Below are positions 22,669-35,000 of a stretch of 64,000 nucleotides of DNA, one piece after another (the first letter of the stretch is position 1; every line of letters starts with the position of its first letter). Source of the stretch: Thermomucor indicae-seudaticae (Eukaryota; Mucoromycota; Mucoromycetes; Mucorales; Lichtheimiaceae); contig JSYX01000004.1 of assembly GCA_000787465.1 (NCBI GenBank), forward strand, positions 1-64,000. Reading direction: 5' to 3'. The notes under the pieces are model-generated. The model ran no database searches. It was not told where the DNA came from and was given only the letters and a program-made list of their open reading frames with translations. The position numbers were made by a program, and so were the translations under genes.

Positions 22669-24533
22669 ATGGCTCGTCGAGCTGTCATGACACGCGGCAT
22701 GGTGGTTCAACAACGTTTCAACAGCACAGAAGCACCCAAGAAATTCTCAAAGTGGAAGCTACTTAAGAATGGCGTAAAATATGGTCTGATAGCGGCGGTG
22801 GGCTATGGCGCTTACAGTAAGTTGTTTGGTTGTACCTGACTGTCTGATAAGCGGCCAGGAAGCTAACTATCATTAAGCCATGTATGAGCACCGACATCCT
22901 CCACAACAAGCCGAAATGGATCCCAGCAAAAAGACAATCGTGGTCCTCGGTAGCGGTTGGGCATCCACGTCATTCTTAAAGGCTATTGATACAGACCATT
23001 ATAACGTCGTGGTGGTGTCTCCTCGCAATTACTTCTTGTTCACTCCGCTTTTGCCAAGCTGTACCGTGGGCACGGTCGATGTGCGTTCTTTGGTTGAACC
23101 GATTCGGTTTATCACGCGTCACAAGTCGAGAGACGTCAAGGTATACGAAGCAGAGTGTACTGATATCGACCCTGAAAACAAGACAATCACGATCAAGGGT
23201 AACTAAGAGATAAGAAAAGAATAGCGGAGATGGATGGGCGCGGAACTTAGCAACAAAGAAATATAGATAACTCGGAAGTCAAGGGTCAGATATCTGTCAG
23301 CACATTGCCCTATGACTACTTGGTCATTGGTGTCGGTGCCATGAACCAAACCTTTGGTATCAAGGGAGTGGAGCAATATGGTTGTTTCTTGAAAGAAGTC
23401 TGGGACGCACAAAAGATCCGTAGTAAGCTGATGGACTGCATTGAGACGGCTGCATTCCCTGGTCAGTCGCCCGAAGAAATTGAGCGACTCTTGCACATGG
23501 TGGTCGTTGGTGGTGGTCCTACGGGCGTCGAGTATGCCGCAGAGCTCCATGACTTTTTGGTGGACGACTTGACTGCGTGGTATCCAGGTAAATTACATAT
23601 ACTTAGCAGAAGGCTGGATGGAAAGGTGCTGAAATTTGTGGGATACCAGAACTTGCTGGCAAAGTCAAGATCACTTTGGTAGAAGCATTGCCTAACGTGC
23701 TTCCTGCCTTTTCAAAGCAATTGATCGAATACACAGAGTCCACCTTCAAAGAGCAGAATATCACAATTCATACCAAGACGATGGTGAAGGAAGTACGCGA
23801 AAAGGAGATCGTGGTGCAGCGTCCTGATGGCCAATTGGACACGATTCCGTATGGCTTGCTTGTCTGGGCTACCGGCAACACTACTCGACCATTAGTCCGC
23901 GACTTGATGGCCAAGTTGCCCGAAACGCAAACCGTTCGACGCGGTCTGAACGTTGACGACTGGCTACGATTAAAGGGTGCCGAGGACATCTTCGCTCTCG
24001 GCGACGCTAGCGCAACCAAGTATGCTCCAACTGCTCAAGTTGCTGCTCAGCAGGGCAAATACCTTGCTCGCTACTTCCATCAGTTGGCCGCCCAGGAAAT
24101 TCTCGAAGCCGAACTGGAGTCTGCACAGACGGAAGAGGAAAGAGCAAAGAAACAGCGCAAGCTGGCAAAAGCACGAGATATCAAACCTTTCCACTACTCA
24201 CATCAAGGTTCACTTTGGTATGTGATCATACAAGTATAGTATTGTACAGGGGTTAATTGACTGCTCGATAGCTACATTGGTTCCGACAAAGCCATTGCTG
24301 ACTTGCCCCTCGGTCCTGGCAACCTTGCATCCGGTGGTGTTGGTAAGTTGTCAATATATCCGTAATCCAACGGGATATAAAGTAACTCATTTGAATCTAT
24401 GCTATATATAGCCACTTATGCATTCTGGCGTTCAGCTTATATCTCCAACCTCTTTTCCACCCGTAACCGCACGCTGGTTATCACTGACTGGCTGAAGAAG
24501 ACCGTGTTGGGCCGTGACATTTCAAGAGAATAG
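22669..24533 (+). CDS. Mitochondrial alternative (type II) NADH dehydrogenase
   Basis: Six exons (22669-22816, 22878-23198, 23267-23587, 23650-24217, 24272-24342, 24412-24533) give 516 residues. The N-terminus is basic and ends near RFNSTEAP, as in mitochondrial presequences, and is followed by a hydrophobic segment. [18 protein letters not shown] is the first dinucleotide fold (FAD), [14 protein letters not shown] follows, and [17 protein letters not shown] is the second (NADH). The end [14 protein letters not shown] matches the C-terminal membrane anchor of NDE/NDI enzymes. It passes electrons from NADH to ubiquinone without proton pumping. The membrane segment after the presequence favours an external (NDE) form, but this is inference. 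No EF-hand was seen. The protein frame is intact. Confidence 0.92.
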
Positions 24534-24633
24534 ACATTCCCTTTAGAGCTATACACATTTATAGAGCATATACAATTTCTCTTATTGCTTTGCATAAACA
24601 AAAACAATCCGTCCTACTTTTTTATGGCTCCTC

Positions 24634-25122
24634 TTAATGTTCCATGGACCTCTGCTGATATTGCGGGTTATAGTTTGGACTACGCCCTTGATGACGGCCG
24701 GCGTTATTTTTTGGGTTATAAGCATTCAATGCGGGTGTTTGACCACTTGAGAAATCCTGGACTCTCTTGCTGCGCATGGCTTTATCGTGTTCTCTTTGCA
24801 GCGTCAAGTTATACTGCTCTTGCCGCATAAGCTGGTTTTGGTTCACATTGCCTTGGTTGACGTTGGATACTTGTTGCTCTTGCGGCTGCTGCTCTCCTCT
24901 ACTTTTTTTCGGGATAAGACCAATAACCGGTGGGCAGGAAACTGAATGGATGACTTACTCTGTAGGAAGTGGGGAATGGTTGGGCGACGGAACACGCATG
25001 CCACCTACTTTGTCTATCTTGGGTTGACATAAAAGAGTTCGACTGCCAAATACCAAGAGAGCCCACTTACGAGCAGGAGGATGGTTTTCAAGGGCAGAAT
25101 ACTTTTCTTCGTTCGACGACAT
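24634..25122 (-). CDS. Small Gln/Asn-rich protein, unknown
   Basis: Three exons (25122-25071, 25013-24959, 24901-24634) join in frame from an ATG to 124 residues. Each intron has GT-AG ends and 55-57 bases, and the total is an exact multiple of three, which supports a real gene. The protein is polar: GMRVPSPNHSPLP near the start, a Gln/Asn-rich middle, a basic helical part LQREHDKAMRSKRVQ, and a disordered tail. No domain is recognised. It is convergent with the NADH dehydrogenase gene, the two stop codons being about 100 bases apart. Confidence 0.6.
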
Positions 25123-25925
25123 AAGCAGGAAGATGCGTGCTCACAAGAAAACCTCGTTGAAATTTATGCCTTTGTTTTAGACCAAGAACATCATTATGAC
25201 GAAAACAACTCTTTCGATCCGTCCACCAGACAACCCCAGCCATCGGAAAACATGGGCCTGCTCAAGCTTTACGGGCTTAGGACTTCGAGATGTTTATTTG
25301 GGTCACTTATTCCGCTATGCATATCGCAACTGCTAACGTTAAATTGCAGTCGTCCTTCTTATGGAATACGGAAAACACCACACGAATTGCAGCATAGCCC
25401 GCTAAAGAGCTTATACATACATAGCCAGCAGTCCATCATATAAGAAAATACATAACACGCAAAGCGTAGTTATTGGACATTTGCGCCTCTCGAGATACAT
25501 TTTGCATCAACTATAAGCCGACTTTGCGCTAAGCATTACATATATGAGTAACATGTTTTACGCTGCTATATGATTAAGGAATACGTACCTTCCGTGCAAT
25601 CTTGGCTACCAGATGATGCAAAGTGTACCTCGAGCATCACAAACAATCAACCATTATTTGGCAATATTGCCTTCAAGGATCATGCATGAAACTTAGTACT
25701 CACCTCCCCAAAGGGGGCATTGCCGCACCTTTTGATTCAAAAACCAGTATTCCCTTCATAATGCATTCTGGCCACGGGCATTGTTCTGGGTGGCGTATCT
25801 AGAGGGAAAAATTTTGATTGGCTGAATAGAAATTCAAGTCACTGCTCACAGCAAGTTTTTTGGGCCACATCCAACCAGAAAAATTTTTTTCTTCCTCTTT
25901 TCCAGTCTAACCGTCGGTGCTCACC
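25123..25925. other. Intergenic region before ribosomal protein L7
   Basis: An open frame at 25081-25443 has no motif and overlaps the start of the small Gln/Asn-rich gene on the other strand. The right end is the L7 promoter with a pyrimidine-rich leader. Nothing else was seen. Confidence 0.4.
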
Positions 25926-27126
25926 ATGGTCTCTTAGTAAGTCATCTTCACAACTTACTATTACATGCTCGTCCCGTGCCACACCGTTCCCGACGACACC
26001 TGTTCAGCACACACGCTTACTCTTTTGGTCGTGATGCGCGTCTTTATTTGTTCATCGAGAACACGCTCATTGGGGTGGACCTCAGAAAAACTTGGTCTAT
26101 CGGCATCGTGGACAGGGCTCGGCTTGATTATCACGACATAACAACTAATTTGGAAATTCATTGACACAGCACCGTTCCTGCCGCCAACCAAGTTCTCGCT
26201 CCCGAGACTGTTGTGAAGAAGCAAAAGGCCGAGGAGAAGAAGGCCGCTGACGCTGCTGCCAAGCAGGCTGAACTCAAGAAGGCGAGTCATCAATTCCTTT
26301 CCTTTTTCATTTGTTATTGTGGGGCTGAATACGGTCGTGTGTGTGATGACAATATTACTTGTTGACTAGCTTGAAAAGGGCGATGCTGTTCAACAAAGTT
26401 AACCATCTTTCGGGGCTGATGCAAACGATCGAAGAAGAACGAGACGGGGGAGAGGAAGCGTTGTTGGTTGATGGTGTCTAACCAGAGTTATTACTACAGG
26501 CCAAGCGTGCTAAGCGTCGTGACCTTATTGCTCGTGCTGCCAAGTACCAGGCTGAGTACAAGAAGGCTGAGCGTACTGAGATCTACCTCCGTCGCCAGGC
26601 CAAGAAGAACGGTGACTTCTATGTCCCTGCTGAGCCTAAGCTTGTGTTCGTCGTCCGTATCCGCGGTATCAACAACATCCCTCCCAAGCCCCGTAAGGTC
26701 TTGCAGCTTTTCCGTCTTCTCCAGATCAACAACGGTGTCTTTATCCGCGTCAACAAGGCCACTAAAGAGATGCTTCAGCTCATTCAGCCCTACGTCGCCT
26801 ACGGCTACCCCAACTTGAAGACCATCCGTGAATTGATCTACAAGCGCGGCTATGCAAAGGTCAACAAGCAGCGCATCCCCATCCACGACAACGCCATCAT
26901 TGCCAAGGCTCTCGGCAAGTACAACATTGTCTGCATCGAAGACTTGATCCATGAGATCGCCACTGTCGGTCCCCACTTCAAGGAAGCCAACAACTTCCTC
27001 TGGCCCTTCAAGCTCTCCAACCCTACTGGCATGTGGAGACCTCGCAAGTTCAAGCACTTCATTGAGGGTGGTGACTACGGCAACCGTGAGGAAAACATCA
27101 ACAAGCTCGTTCAGGCCATGAACTAA
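25926..27126 (+). CDS. RPL7: 60S ribosomal protein L7 (uL30)
   Basis: Three exons (25926-25936, 26170-26281, 26500-27126) give 249 residues, the normal eukaryotic L7 length. The N-terminal extension is Lys/Ala-rich. The core includes [19 protein letters not shown], the FIRVNKAT strand, [18 protein letters not shown] and the terminal [13 protein letters not shown]. The first exon is only 11 bases, as in many fungal ribosomal protein genes. The second intron starts with GC (gcgagt) and carries a box C/D snoRNA. Codon use is strongly biased to C/G-ending codons, fitting high expression. A poly(A)-signal-like aataaa follows the stop. Confidence 0.96.
26332..26431 (+). ncRNA. Box C/D snoRNA in intron 2 of RPL7
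   Basis: A C box (GTGATGA, 26343-26349) and a D box (CTGA, 26416-26419) are flanked by complementary arms CGGTCGT (26332-26338) and ACGATCG (26425-26431), which form a 7-bp terminal stem with one wobble. Directly before the D box lies ACCATCTTTCGGG. It is complementary to CCCGAAAGATGGT, a strongly conserved stretch of large-subunit rRNA (known sequence). The rule of the fifth base upstream of the D box points to the G of CCCGAAAG. In budding yeast the L7 genes host snR39 and snR59, which modify this same rRNA region, so host and target both fit. The antisense match argues strongly against chance. Confidence 0.85.
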
Positions 27127-28649
27127 AGCAACCCATGGTTTTTCTCTCTTTTGCTTAATAAAAAAAGGAGTGTAATTCTTCTTTTGTGGGGACTTGGTAA
27201 TACGTAGTGATATGTGTGGTTTTGGACAATTATGATGGATGGATGGACGATTCGTTTATGGCAATTTGTAAATTGAATCGCCATAAAATGACAGGTAACC
27301 AAAGATAAGTTTCTTCCGTTCGGAGGCCTAGAGGGTCCATGCCCTGAACGGCCCCTTCTATCCATCTCTCTCATATCGGCAGTTGCATAATATATCTTGT
27401 AAACAATCAAAGGGAGCACATTTAACAACACAATCGCATCTGCATGCAGGCTTTGACCAATGGAGGGGCTACGGCATGTCTGATCCATATGCTTATCAGA
27501 TCGTACCATCGCTAGAGGCTATTGCAAACACGTTCTTTTCCGAGAACTTATTGTATAATATCCTCTTTCTGTTATCTGGGCTCCACCGCTGTCAAGTTTA
27601 GTCAGGATCCAATTATGAGCCTATCATAATATCTGTTCCATCATCAGTTTCTAAGCACTATTTGTGAACATGCGTGCGCCTTCGATAGTAATTGTCAAGA
27701 AATTTAATAGAAACACTTCTCTCATCATTGCAAAATATCATGCATAGTTCTCCTGAAAGTCAGCATAAGAAGCTTCATTAAACAGGACGTACAAAGAGTA
27801 ATAAAATGCTTGTCGATGAAAAGGCTAAGCTTGAGCAACCAGCTGGGCTCTTCCGGGTCAAGGCACAGACATGGTTTCCGTGCTCGCAATAGTCATCTTG
27901 AGAGCCCCAAATCAGGTCACCGGGCTTTAGAACAATTGAAAGGAAGAGACGCCTCAAGGCATTTATACAAGCAGCAGAGTTTTTGCTAAGCACAACCGTG
28001 GCTTGTGGTTCTGCGGACATTCTTCCTTGAAGCCTGATTTAAGTGTTTTATCATCCCCTTTATGGGAGAATGACGACTGTCGGATTTACGCTCAATATCA
28101 TCCGCACGAGAGTAGGATACTCAAGAGTCGAGCAATAAGGCTCTTGCCAGCAATTGCTTCGGGCCATAACGAGCAAGATGAGCGCATCTGCATCTGCATA
28201 TGGTGTTCTCTCTTGTTCGGAGGCATATTTTCTGTGGGCGGATCGTACTGTATATGGACCCAATTAGGCAGAGTCCATCGACTTGTCACTTCTTGGACGA
28301 GTAGTTTTAGGCTTATAGAAGCAAGGAATCTCATATTCTTTTAATATCACTGAGTAATATAACTGCTAAGCGCACTACAAAAGGCATTGAATACTGCAGT
28401 TACCAAAGCCCAAACTGTTAGCTCTATTTAACAAATCAGCTTGAAGCATGTGTTACGCATGACCTTAACCATATGCAGGGTGGGATGGACCGACGATCAA
28501 CGGCGCATTGGAGCAGTCAACGAATTTCCAATGCCGTTGGACAGCGAACGCATCTGCGGTAGCACGACTATGAACCAAGCGTACGGACTGTACACGAAGG
28601 CTAAAACGGTGGGAAGCCGCTTTTCAAACCGTTGACGGACACAGGAGCC

Positions 28650-28681
28650 TTTCCTTTTATTTCCTTTCCTTTCCTTTCCTT
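28650..28681 (+). repeat. Microsatellite of TTTCC type
   Basis: Several uninterrupted TTTCC units follow two degenerate ones. Confidence 0.7.
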
Positions 28682-29118
28682 GCGCAATAACGATTATTCT
28701 GATAAATGCATTGATTTGTCCCGAAAGCTATCTTTTTCGATCACGTTCTCACTGATATGGATTGCTGGGGACTGGCGCCTTTTCTATGAATGAGAATCTT
28801 TACTACTGTATTGGGTTTTCTTTTGCCATTCAACGCGCCACAAAAGATAGAAAGACCACTTCAGCTAAGAGGCTCTTCTCTTTCTCTGTAACCTCAAAGG
28901 TGGGTCACAGTGGCTCAACCTGAAAATCTTCACGTTCAGCTGCTGACCGTAGATGGTATGCATATGGACATGATACACCTGGACGAGACGCCGGAGGCGC
29001 TTTTTTGAAATTGGTGATGTTTCACTTGGGTTTGAAATTTAAAAGGAGAAACCTTTTCAAACGGCGCAAGCAGCACGGAGTACCAATTGTGACTACGATT
29101 GCGTAATTCCGCAAAAGC

Positions 29119-29127
29119 TATAAAAAG
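29119..29127 (+). promoter_or_regulatory. TATA box of the U1 snRNA gene
   Basis: TATAAAAAG lies about 30 bases upstream of the predicted 5' end of U1, the normal spacing for an RNA polymerase II start. Confidence 0.65.
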
Positions 29128-29155
29128 GGGCGCAGCTTGCAACTTGCTTTTCTTC

Positions 29156-29323
29156 ATACTTACCTAGGCCATATGTCCGGTGATCAAGAAGGCTGGGCAT
29201 ACGGGGCGGACGATGGTCATTGCACTACCGACCGTCGACTGCTCTGCGAACACCCTTCGGGGTGTCTCGGGGCCCCAATTTTTGTTTGGGGGGTCTGGTT
29301 GGTTCGCTGACTGGATCCCCGCA
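29156..29323 (+). ncRNA. U1 spliceosomal snRNA
   Basis: The RNA begins ATACTTACCT, identical to the conserved U1 5' end that pairs with 5' splice sites. Stem-loop I has arms TATGTCC and GGGCATA around a loop with GATCAAGAAGG, the U1-70K site. Stem-loop II carries ATTGCAC, the U1A-type site, closed by GACG/CGTC and GGT/ACC. Stem-loop III is ACACCC-TTCG-GGGTGT. The single-stranded AATTTTTGT is the Sm site. The last hairpin has a TTCG loop and a long stem ending GGATCCCC. The GGCC stretch after the 5' end can pair with GGGGCCCC to close the central junction. The length of about 168 is close to that of human U1. All the expected elements are present in order. Confidence 0.93.
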
Positions 29324-30381
29324 TAAGTAAAAAGAAAATGATAAACAAGATTCGTACAAAAATACATCGCGTAATGTCACTATGTGTTAGAGGCGAAGGA
29401 ATGTTGTTCCTCAGGCGTACGATAGTAACGAAGTGCTGAAGGCGAGGAAGCCGTGAAGTCCTGATACCCTGCTTATAGTCTGCGATGTAACATGTTGACG
29501 GAACTTGTGACTCTGCAAGCGCAACGGATCTGGCTGTTTGTGAATCCGTATGACAGAACAGATGCTACGCGTAGCCTCGTCCTGTAAATGGAAGCGTCAC
29601 GTATCCCAACTGCTGCGTAACTTGCTACGGATTCCGTCCGAAGGCTTGTACCGCAATATATGCACATGTGTGTCGGGCGAAATTTAAATAAAACTTCGCC
29701 TCCATCATAAGGCCCACAATTTTTGCTTTACAACGTCCTAAAATCGCAAATTATATTGCTTGGGTAGATGCTCGAGGGACTTGCATGTTAAAGTGACAAT
29801 GAGGTGCAATCCTGAATATTTTGTACGATTAAAAGAGTCACTTCTGATAAAGTACAATAGACTTGCTCATGGACTAGATCGTACCTTCGTAGGGGAAGAC
29901 CGTATATACGTTATTTTAGCTTATCTTGTGCAGTACTGAGCAGCAGATGTAAACTGTTGATGAGCTGGCTTCAGTAACTTTGTCCACGCAAGATACTCCG
30001 GATTGGGGTCCTCTTCTGTCCAGAAAAGGCAAATTAGCATTGACCGTTACACGAGCATCATTTTTATACGTGACAAACACCAAGGGTGCTCCTTCCTTGA
30101 TACAAGATCATGCAGTTATTAGCTTGCCACCAGTCAACACGTCTGCAAAGTGGACGGATTGGCAAAAGGAAAACAGAAACGCTATTCAAAATGTTATAAA
30201 TTTGGTAAAGTCTCCTGGAAGCTTAATTGTCAGGTTCCAGGTCCACCGCTAATTAGCACCCGAAGGTCGACGCGGTCCTTTTACCCGAAAACCCTTATAC
30301 TTCTACCGACGAACCGATATCTATATAAAACTCCTCTCATCATCCCGTCATTCAGTGTTCTTTCAGAACCGTTGCTCTTCC
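29324..30381. other. Intergenic region after U1
   Basis: A 90-codon open frame at 29980-30252 (plus) has no known domain and is left uncalled. The right part is the leader of the secreted protein gene, with a TATA-like tatataaaac near 30322. Confidence 0.4.
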
Positions 30382-31110
30382 ATGCTGTGGCCGCTGCTTT
30401 TCCCTGCCACCCTTTTCATCACATGTCTATACTCCCCGGCTTTGGGACTACCGATACGCCCGGATGATTCCATTGAAGCACTCGCTCAGCTCATTGTTTC
30501 GCACTGGCATTTCGAGCACATCGAGCCGATCGCCGCCAGCACGCATCGCATCATCACGCAAACATTCCTGAACGAGCACCTCGTCATCGAATATCCAGAT
30601 ACTACTGCGTCTCTGAACAACGAGCAAATAGACCTCACAATTTTGCACGCACAAGTGGTCCAAGCCATGCAGTCTCATATCGAGGGCGCGTTACTGCCGG
30701 ACACTTGGGACAGATTGATCCAGCCTCATCTCGAGCGCGGCCCACTGCAAGCCCAAATCGCTCAATTGCTCAAGACCCCAGAGGAAAATGACACAGACAA
30801 AACTGCCGTCATTGATAACCTCATTCTAGAGCAATTGCACGCTGTCCTGAACGAAATGAGCAGCAAGGTAGCGCCCGACTTATTAAACCAAGCTGCACAG
30901 GAGTTAGAAGTACTTTTGGCCAACGTCAATGAAATGATCACATCTCCGGCACACCATTTCCGGTTGCAGATCGCGCGTCCCTGGACCGATACTCACAGCC
31001 AAGCCATTGCGGAGCGCCTCGTCAATGAGCTAGTCATAGACGACGATCATGCTGTTGATTTCTTCTCCAGTTACCGCGTCATGGTGCAGGCCACAAACGA
31101 TGCGTCATGA
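30382..31110 (+). CDS. Secreted helical protein, unknown
   Basis: The ATG at 30382 opens a signal peptide of about 25 residues (MLWPLLFPATLFI then a cleavage-like SPALGLP). The full protein has 242 residues in one exon. An earlier ATG at 30355 is in frame but would put charged residues ahead of the signal. The mature part is acidic and helical, with repeated short amphipathic stretches such as LIQPHLERGPLQAQIAQLL. It has few cysteines and no recognisable enzyme motif. The stretch HWHFEHIEPIAAST is histidine-rich. The frame and codon use look genuine. Function is unknown. Confidence 0.72.
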   Translation: MLWPLLFPATLFITCLYSPALGLPIRPDDSIEALAQLIVSHWHFEHIEPIAASTHRIITQTFLNEHLVIEYPDTTASLNNEQIDLTILHAQVVQAMQSHIEGALLPDTWDRLIQPHLERGPLQAQIAQLLKTPEENDTDKTAVIDNLILEQLHAVLNEMSSKVAPDLLNQAAQELEVLLANVNEMITSPAHHFRLQIARPWTDTHSQAIAERLVNELVIDDDHAVDFFSSYRVMVQATNDAS

Positions 31111-31289
31111 TTCCACTTACCTGTTCACACACTTTGTAAATATGTAAAAAGTAAGACATTGATGCATAAAGCACGCCTTAAATACGTTCAGTTCAAAGTC
31201 CGAATAAGTCGAGAGGTCCTGTTTGGCCCTTTGTGGTCGCCTGGCAGCAAAAGTCCCTCCCTCCCTCCTTCCGATTGTCCATATCAATC

Positions 31290-31957
31290 ATGGTGGTACG
31301 TGCAAACTTAATACGATATGCCATCGCGGAAGGATGGATGAAATAGACAAATGGATGGATGGATGGATGGATGAACCCTAATTTCGATCGATATATACAT
31401 AGCAAGGTTCTTTCAAGCGTCAAGTCGAGGTTGGCCGTGTTGTCCTCATCAACTATGGTCCCGACAGCAACAAGCTCGCCGTCATTGTCGACATTGTTGA
31501 CCACAGACGTGTAAGCAATTTAATTGCGGCTCAACGAAATCATCAATTTGACGTAAAAACGGGAAACAATTAGGCTCTCATTGATGGTCCTACCACTGGT
31601 GTCGCTCGCCAGGCATTCCCTTACAAGCGCATGACCCTGACCAACATTGTCCTCAAGGGTCTGCCCCGCAACGCTGGCCAAGCCGTTGTCAAGAAGTTCT
31701 TTGAAAAGGAAGATGTCTTGGGCAAGTGGGCCAAGACTGCCTGGGCCAAGAAGATCGAGACCCGCAAGATCCGCGCTGGCTTGACCGACTTTGACCGATT
31801 CAAGATCCAGAAGCTCAAGGCCAAGGTAAATTTCATTTTTTATTCTTCTTCATATAAGCATTAATCGTTTTGGGGAACTGACTGGTGAATATTTCTACTT
31901 TAGCGCCGCTTCATCACTGGCCCCGCTGTCGCTCAGGCCAAGAAGCAGGCTGCTTAG
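31290..31957 (+). CDS. RPL14: 60S ribosomal protein L14 (eL14)
   Basis: Four exons (31290-31295, 31403-31510, 31574-31825, 31904-31957) give 139 residues. The first exon holds only ATG GTG. Exon 2 reads [20 protein letters not shown], the KOW-like start of eL14. Exon 3 contains [19 protein letters not shown] and [20 protein letters not shown], and exon 4 ends in AKKQAA. Intron 1 carries a GGAT microsatellite. An aataaa follows the stop. Codon bias is as strong as in RPL7. It is a component of the large ribosomal subunit. Confidence 0.95.
31350..31373 (+). repeat. GGAT microsatellite in RPL14 intron 1
   Basis: Six perfect ATGG units lie between the branch region and the donor of the first intron. 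Confidence 0.75.
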
Positions 31958-32047
31958 AGACCCTGTATCATATCACCAACGCCTTTTTTGCCTTGTTTCA
32001 ATAAAAGAAAGGACCTTCTCCTCAGCAAACAAATGGTACTCTTCGTT

Positions 32048-35000
32048 TTAGCGCGTTTTCGAAGAAGATGCATAACCGCTATCAGTTTCCATTGTCCGCA
32101 CTATATGCTCCCACTCGTCCACTGTCTTGACGCATAAACGACGTCCAGTTTTCGGATCACCAAACATTTCTGTCCACCATGCCAAGTCCTCGTCGTTCGT
32201 CACCAATACGAGTCGATCCAATCCTTTGTCCTCATCCTCAGTTGCTTCATTCTTACGCTGCGATAGATAGTAGAGCATACAGCTGATGATGGGTACAAAT
32301 GCTTTCGGAACTTGACTAAACGTCACTGTCGCATCCTCGTCTTCGCTCTCAGCGCTGGCGCCAACTGACTCTGATTCAGAGCTCTCGCCTTCCTCGTCAT
32401 CTTCGTCATCGTACTGTCTCCTACGGGACTTGAAGAAGTCTTCGCTCGAGATAGAAGAGCTGTCTAGTTCATTCTCATCTTCGTCACTGAGTTCTCCAAT
32501 AACTTTATCTTCTCCGTCAGACAGCAGCTCGTCCACGATAGTGGCTCGACTTTCTTCTCCAATCCAGTATGCTTCCGCGTCAGCCCACTCACTCAATTGC
32601 TCATTGACCTTCTGCGTCCGTAAGAAAGATGTGGAGTGGTCATTATCCACCTTGTCTTGACGCAGTCTTTGATCTAAATATCGAATGGATTCACGCGCTT
32701 GCATGTTCATGTGCTGCGAGCCTTTCTTGTGGTAGTCCAAAGAATCAATGACTACAAAATTGCTCAGGTTTAATACATTTACACTCGTTTTCGCTCATGA
32801 TCGAAACAACTTGCCTTCAAGAGGCACCACAACTTCAATGATGCTGCTTTGAGAACGGCTGTTCGAGTTTAATGCCTTGTTGGCCCACTTTTTCACTTTA
32901 TGAAGACCATCCAAAAATGCTGTAACATCCACAACCACCGTGTAAACGGTCGGTTTCTGATTTGCTTCCCCAGCACGTCCTGCCGACAGATTCATCTTAT
33001 TCACATTCTTTTCAAGGGATGACACTTGCTCCATCAAACGTTGCGTAGCAAGTGCCTTCATAAACCGATTTTGTTGCTGTCGCTGGAGTAGAGATGTATT
33101 GGTACACTCCGTAATAGGTGTTCTTACCGTTAATATCAACATACCTTTGCGTTCTCATCCATGACAATGTACTTTTGCTCTAGCTTGTTATATTGAATGA
33201 AATCAAAGGACTATGTGCCAAAGCTCGCTTAGTTCGACAGTGCATGGCTGATATACGTATATGCAAAAAACATACCGATGACTCGGCCATTCCCTTGACG
33301 AACTCGCGGATACGTCCCCAACGAATCTGCCTTCTGGCATCGACATTGAATTCATCTGTACCTTCATAATTGTTTTCTTTGAAAAAATCAATCGTCGAAT
33401 GGAACCGAGCCAAAGGCACCATTCCCAGCAACAGAATATCTTCAGACACCGGGTACGATATCGGCAAGACATCCACAGGATCCGGGAACATGGGATCTCC
33501 GATTAAGCAGGATAGAAAAGACTGAATGGTCTACAGAAGGTTAATATCATTAACTGGTTCCTCGAAGAATCTACGACAGGGAACGTACCTTGACCAACTC
33601 CTTCCTCTCGCCGTCCCTCATACTTCGTGGATCTGAACTTGAACCTGCGCAATATTGAGCGATCACCGGCATATTGTTTGCAAGGTAAGTACACCAAATA
33701 GACAGTCCAGGCAATAAGGTGTTGTCCATGAGAGCCGCTATGTCAGATAGATTCCTCGGCAAGTCATCGGTTTGCTTCGGCGCGCATACATCTTGCATCT
33801 TTCTCGACAAGTGATGTAATATCTTGAAACCAAACTTTAGCAGATACATTTGAGACATTTGCAAACGAGACCATTGGGACAAGTTGCCTAACGAAAATTA
33901 AGTATAATGAGAACTTATTATTAAATTCGTGGATAATTACCTTTGTTCTTCATCCGTTCCCCAATAACCCAAATCGTAATAATTAGAATTGAAACGACTC
34001 GAGTCAACGTATTCTTCAGTACATGTAAGGTGGACGTTGTCGACTTTGAAATGTTCACAACGTCCTCCCCAATGCTTTCTGACGCCACAGCCGCTACTAC
34101 CAGGTCCAATATCGAAAGCAGTGAAGAGGTATTATACATGGACAATGAACTTGTCGAAAAAACAAACAACAACACTTAAACCAACTGCTCTCTCGTCTTG
34201 TCATGCAGTTTCAGCTTACCTCTCTCCCTCCTCAAACATAGCCTGCTTATGTATTTGCAGAAAACCCTCCACGAACCGAGAAATCAACTTTGTTCCAGAC
34301 TCGTCGTTCTGATCCTTTGCGTCCTTTTGAGACGAGAAACGAACTTTAGAATAAAACGACCGAAGATTATCTCGTCCGACGCTGGATGGGTACTTCATTG
34401 CCAAACTACGATACGATATAATTTGAGCCTCTTACTTGGAATGGAAACGGCCACCTGTAGCCCGTGCTTTACCTCATGCAATAGTACCAGACAACATCAA
34501 TGACACTGCCGCTGGAAAGGGCAACGAGTGCCAATTGCGAATAGGGCTTTCCGGTGAGCCGGTACACATCGACTGCTTTCTGATAACAGTCTTTGGCAAC
34601 CTTCCAATGCTCACTTATTGCTTTCTTGTTCTTCTTTGGTGTTGCCTGCGATGCCCGATAGCGAGCAATGTCCCCCATGCAGATGTAATTGGATTGGAGT
34701 ACCATGGCAACTCGTTCGTCAGTACTAGCCTTGCTTGACGGCCCGGCTAGGAAGCTCTGGGAGAACAGCACTATACTGATGTCAAAACTTGCCACTTTTG
34801 ACTCTATGTTCGCCCAGTTTGAGTTACCTATACCGATCGTTCTTGTGTCCATATGGTGGTCACTCTTTATTCTCGAGTTCAGATCACGATAAAATTTGAA
34901 ACTGACATCGATATGCCGCTCCAAGGCCTTCAAAAGGCGCTGCCGTACTGCGTGATCCTGGTCGGGGTTCAACTATATCATGCACGTGTCAAGACCTGTC

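Larger units (their letters stand above)
27127..29155. other. Gene-poor region left of the U1 gene
   Basis: No protein gene is supported. It contains a pentanucleotide microsatellite near 28650 and, at the right end, the promoter of the U1 snRNA gene. Confidence 0.4.

Noticed and set aside
25937..26169. Second snoRNA in RPL7 intron 1
   Set aside because: A weak C-box-like gtgatgc is present but no D box or guide could be matched.
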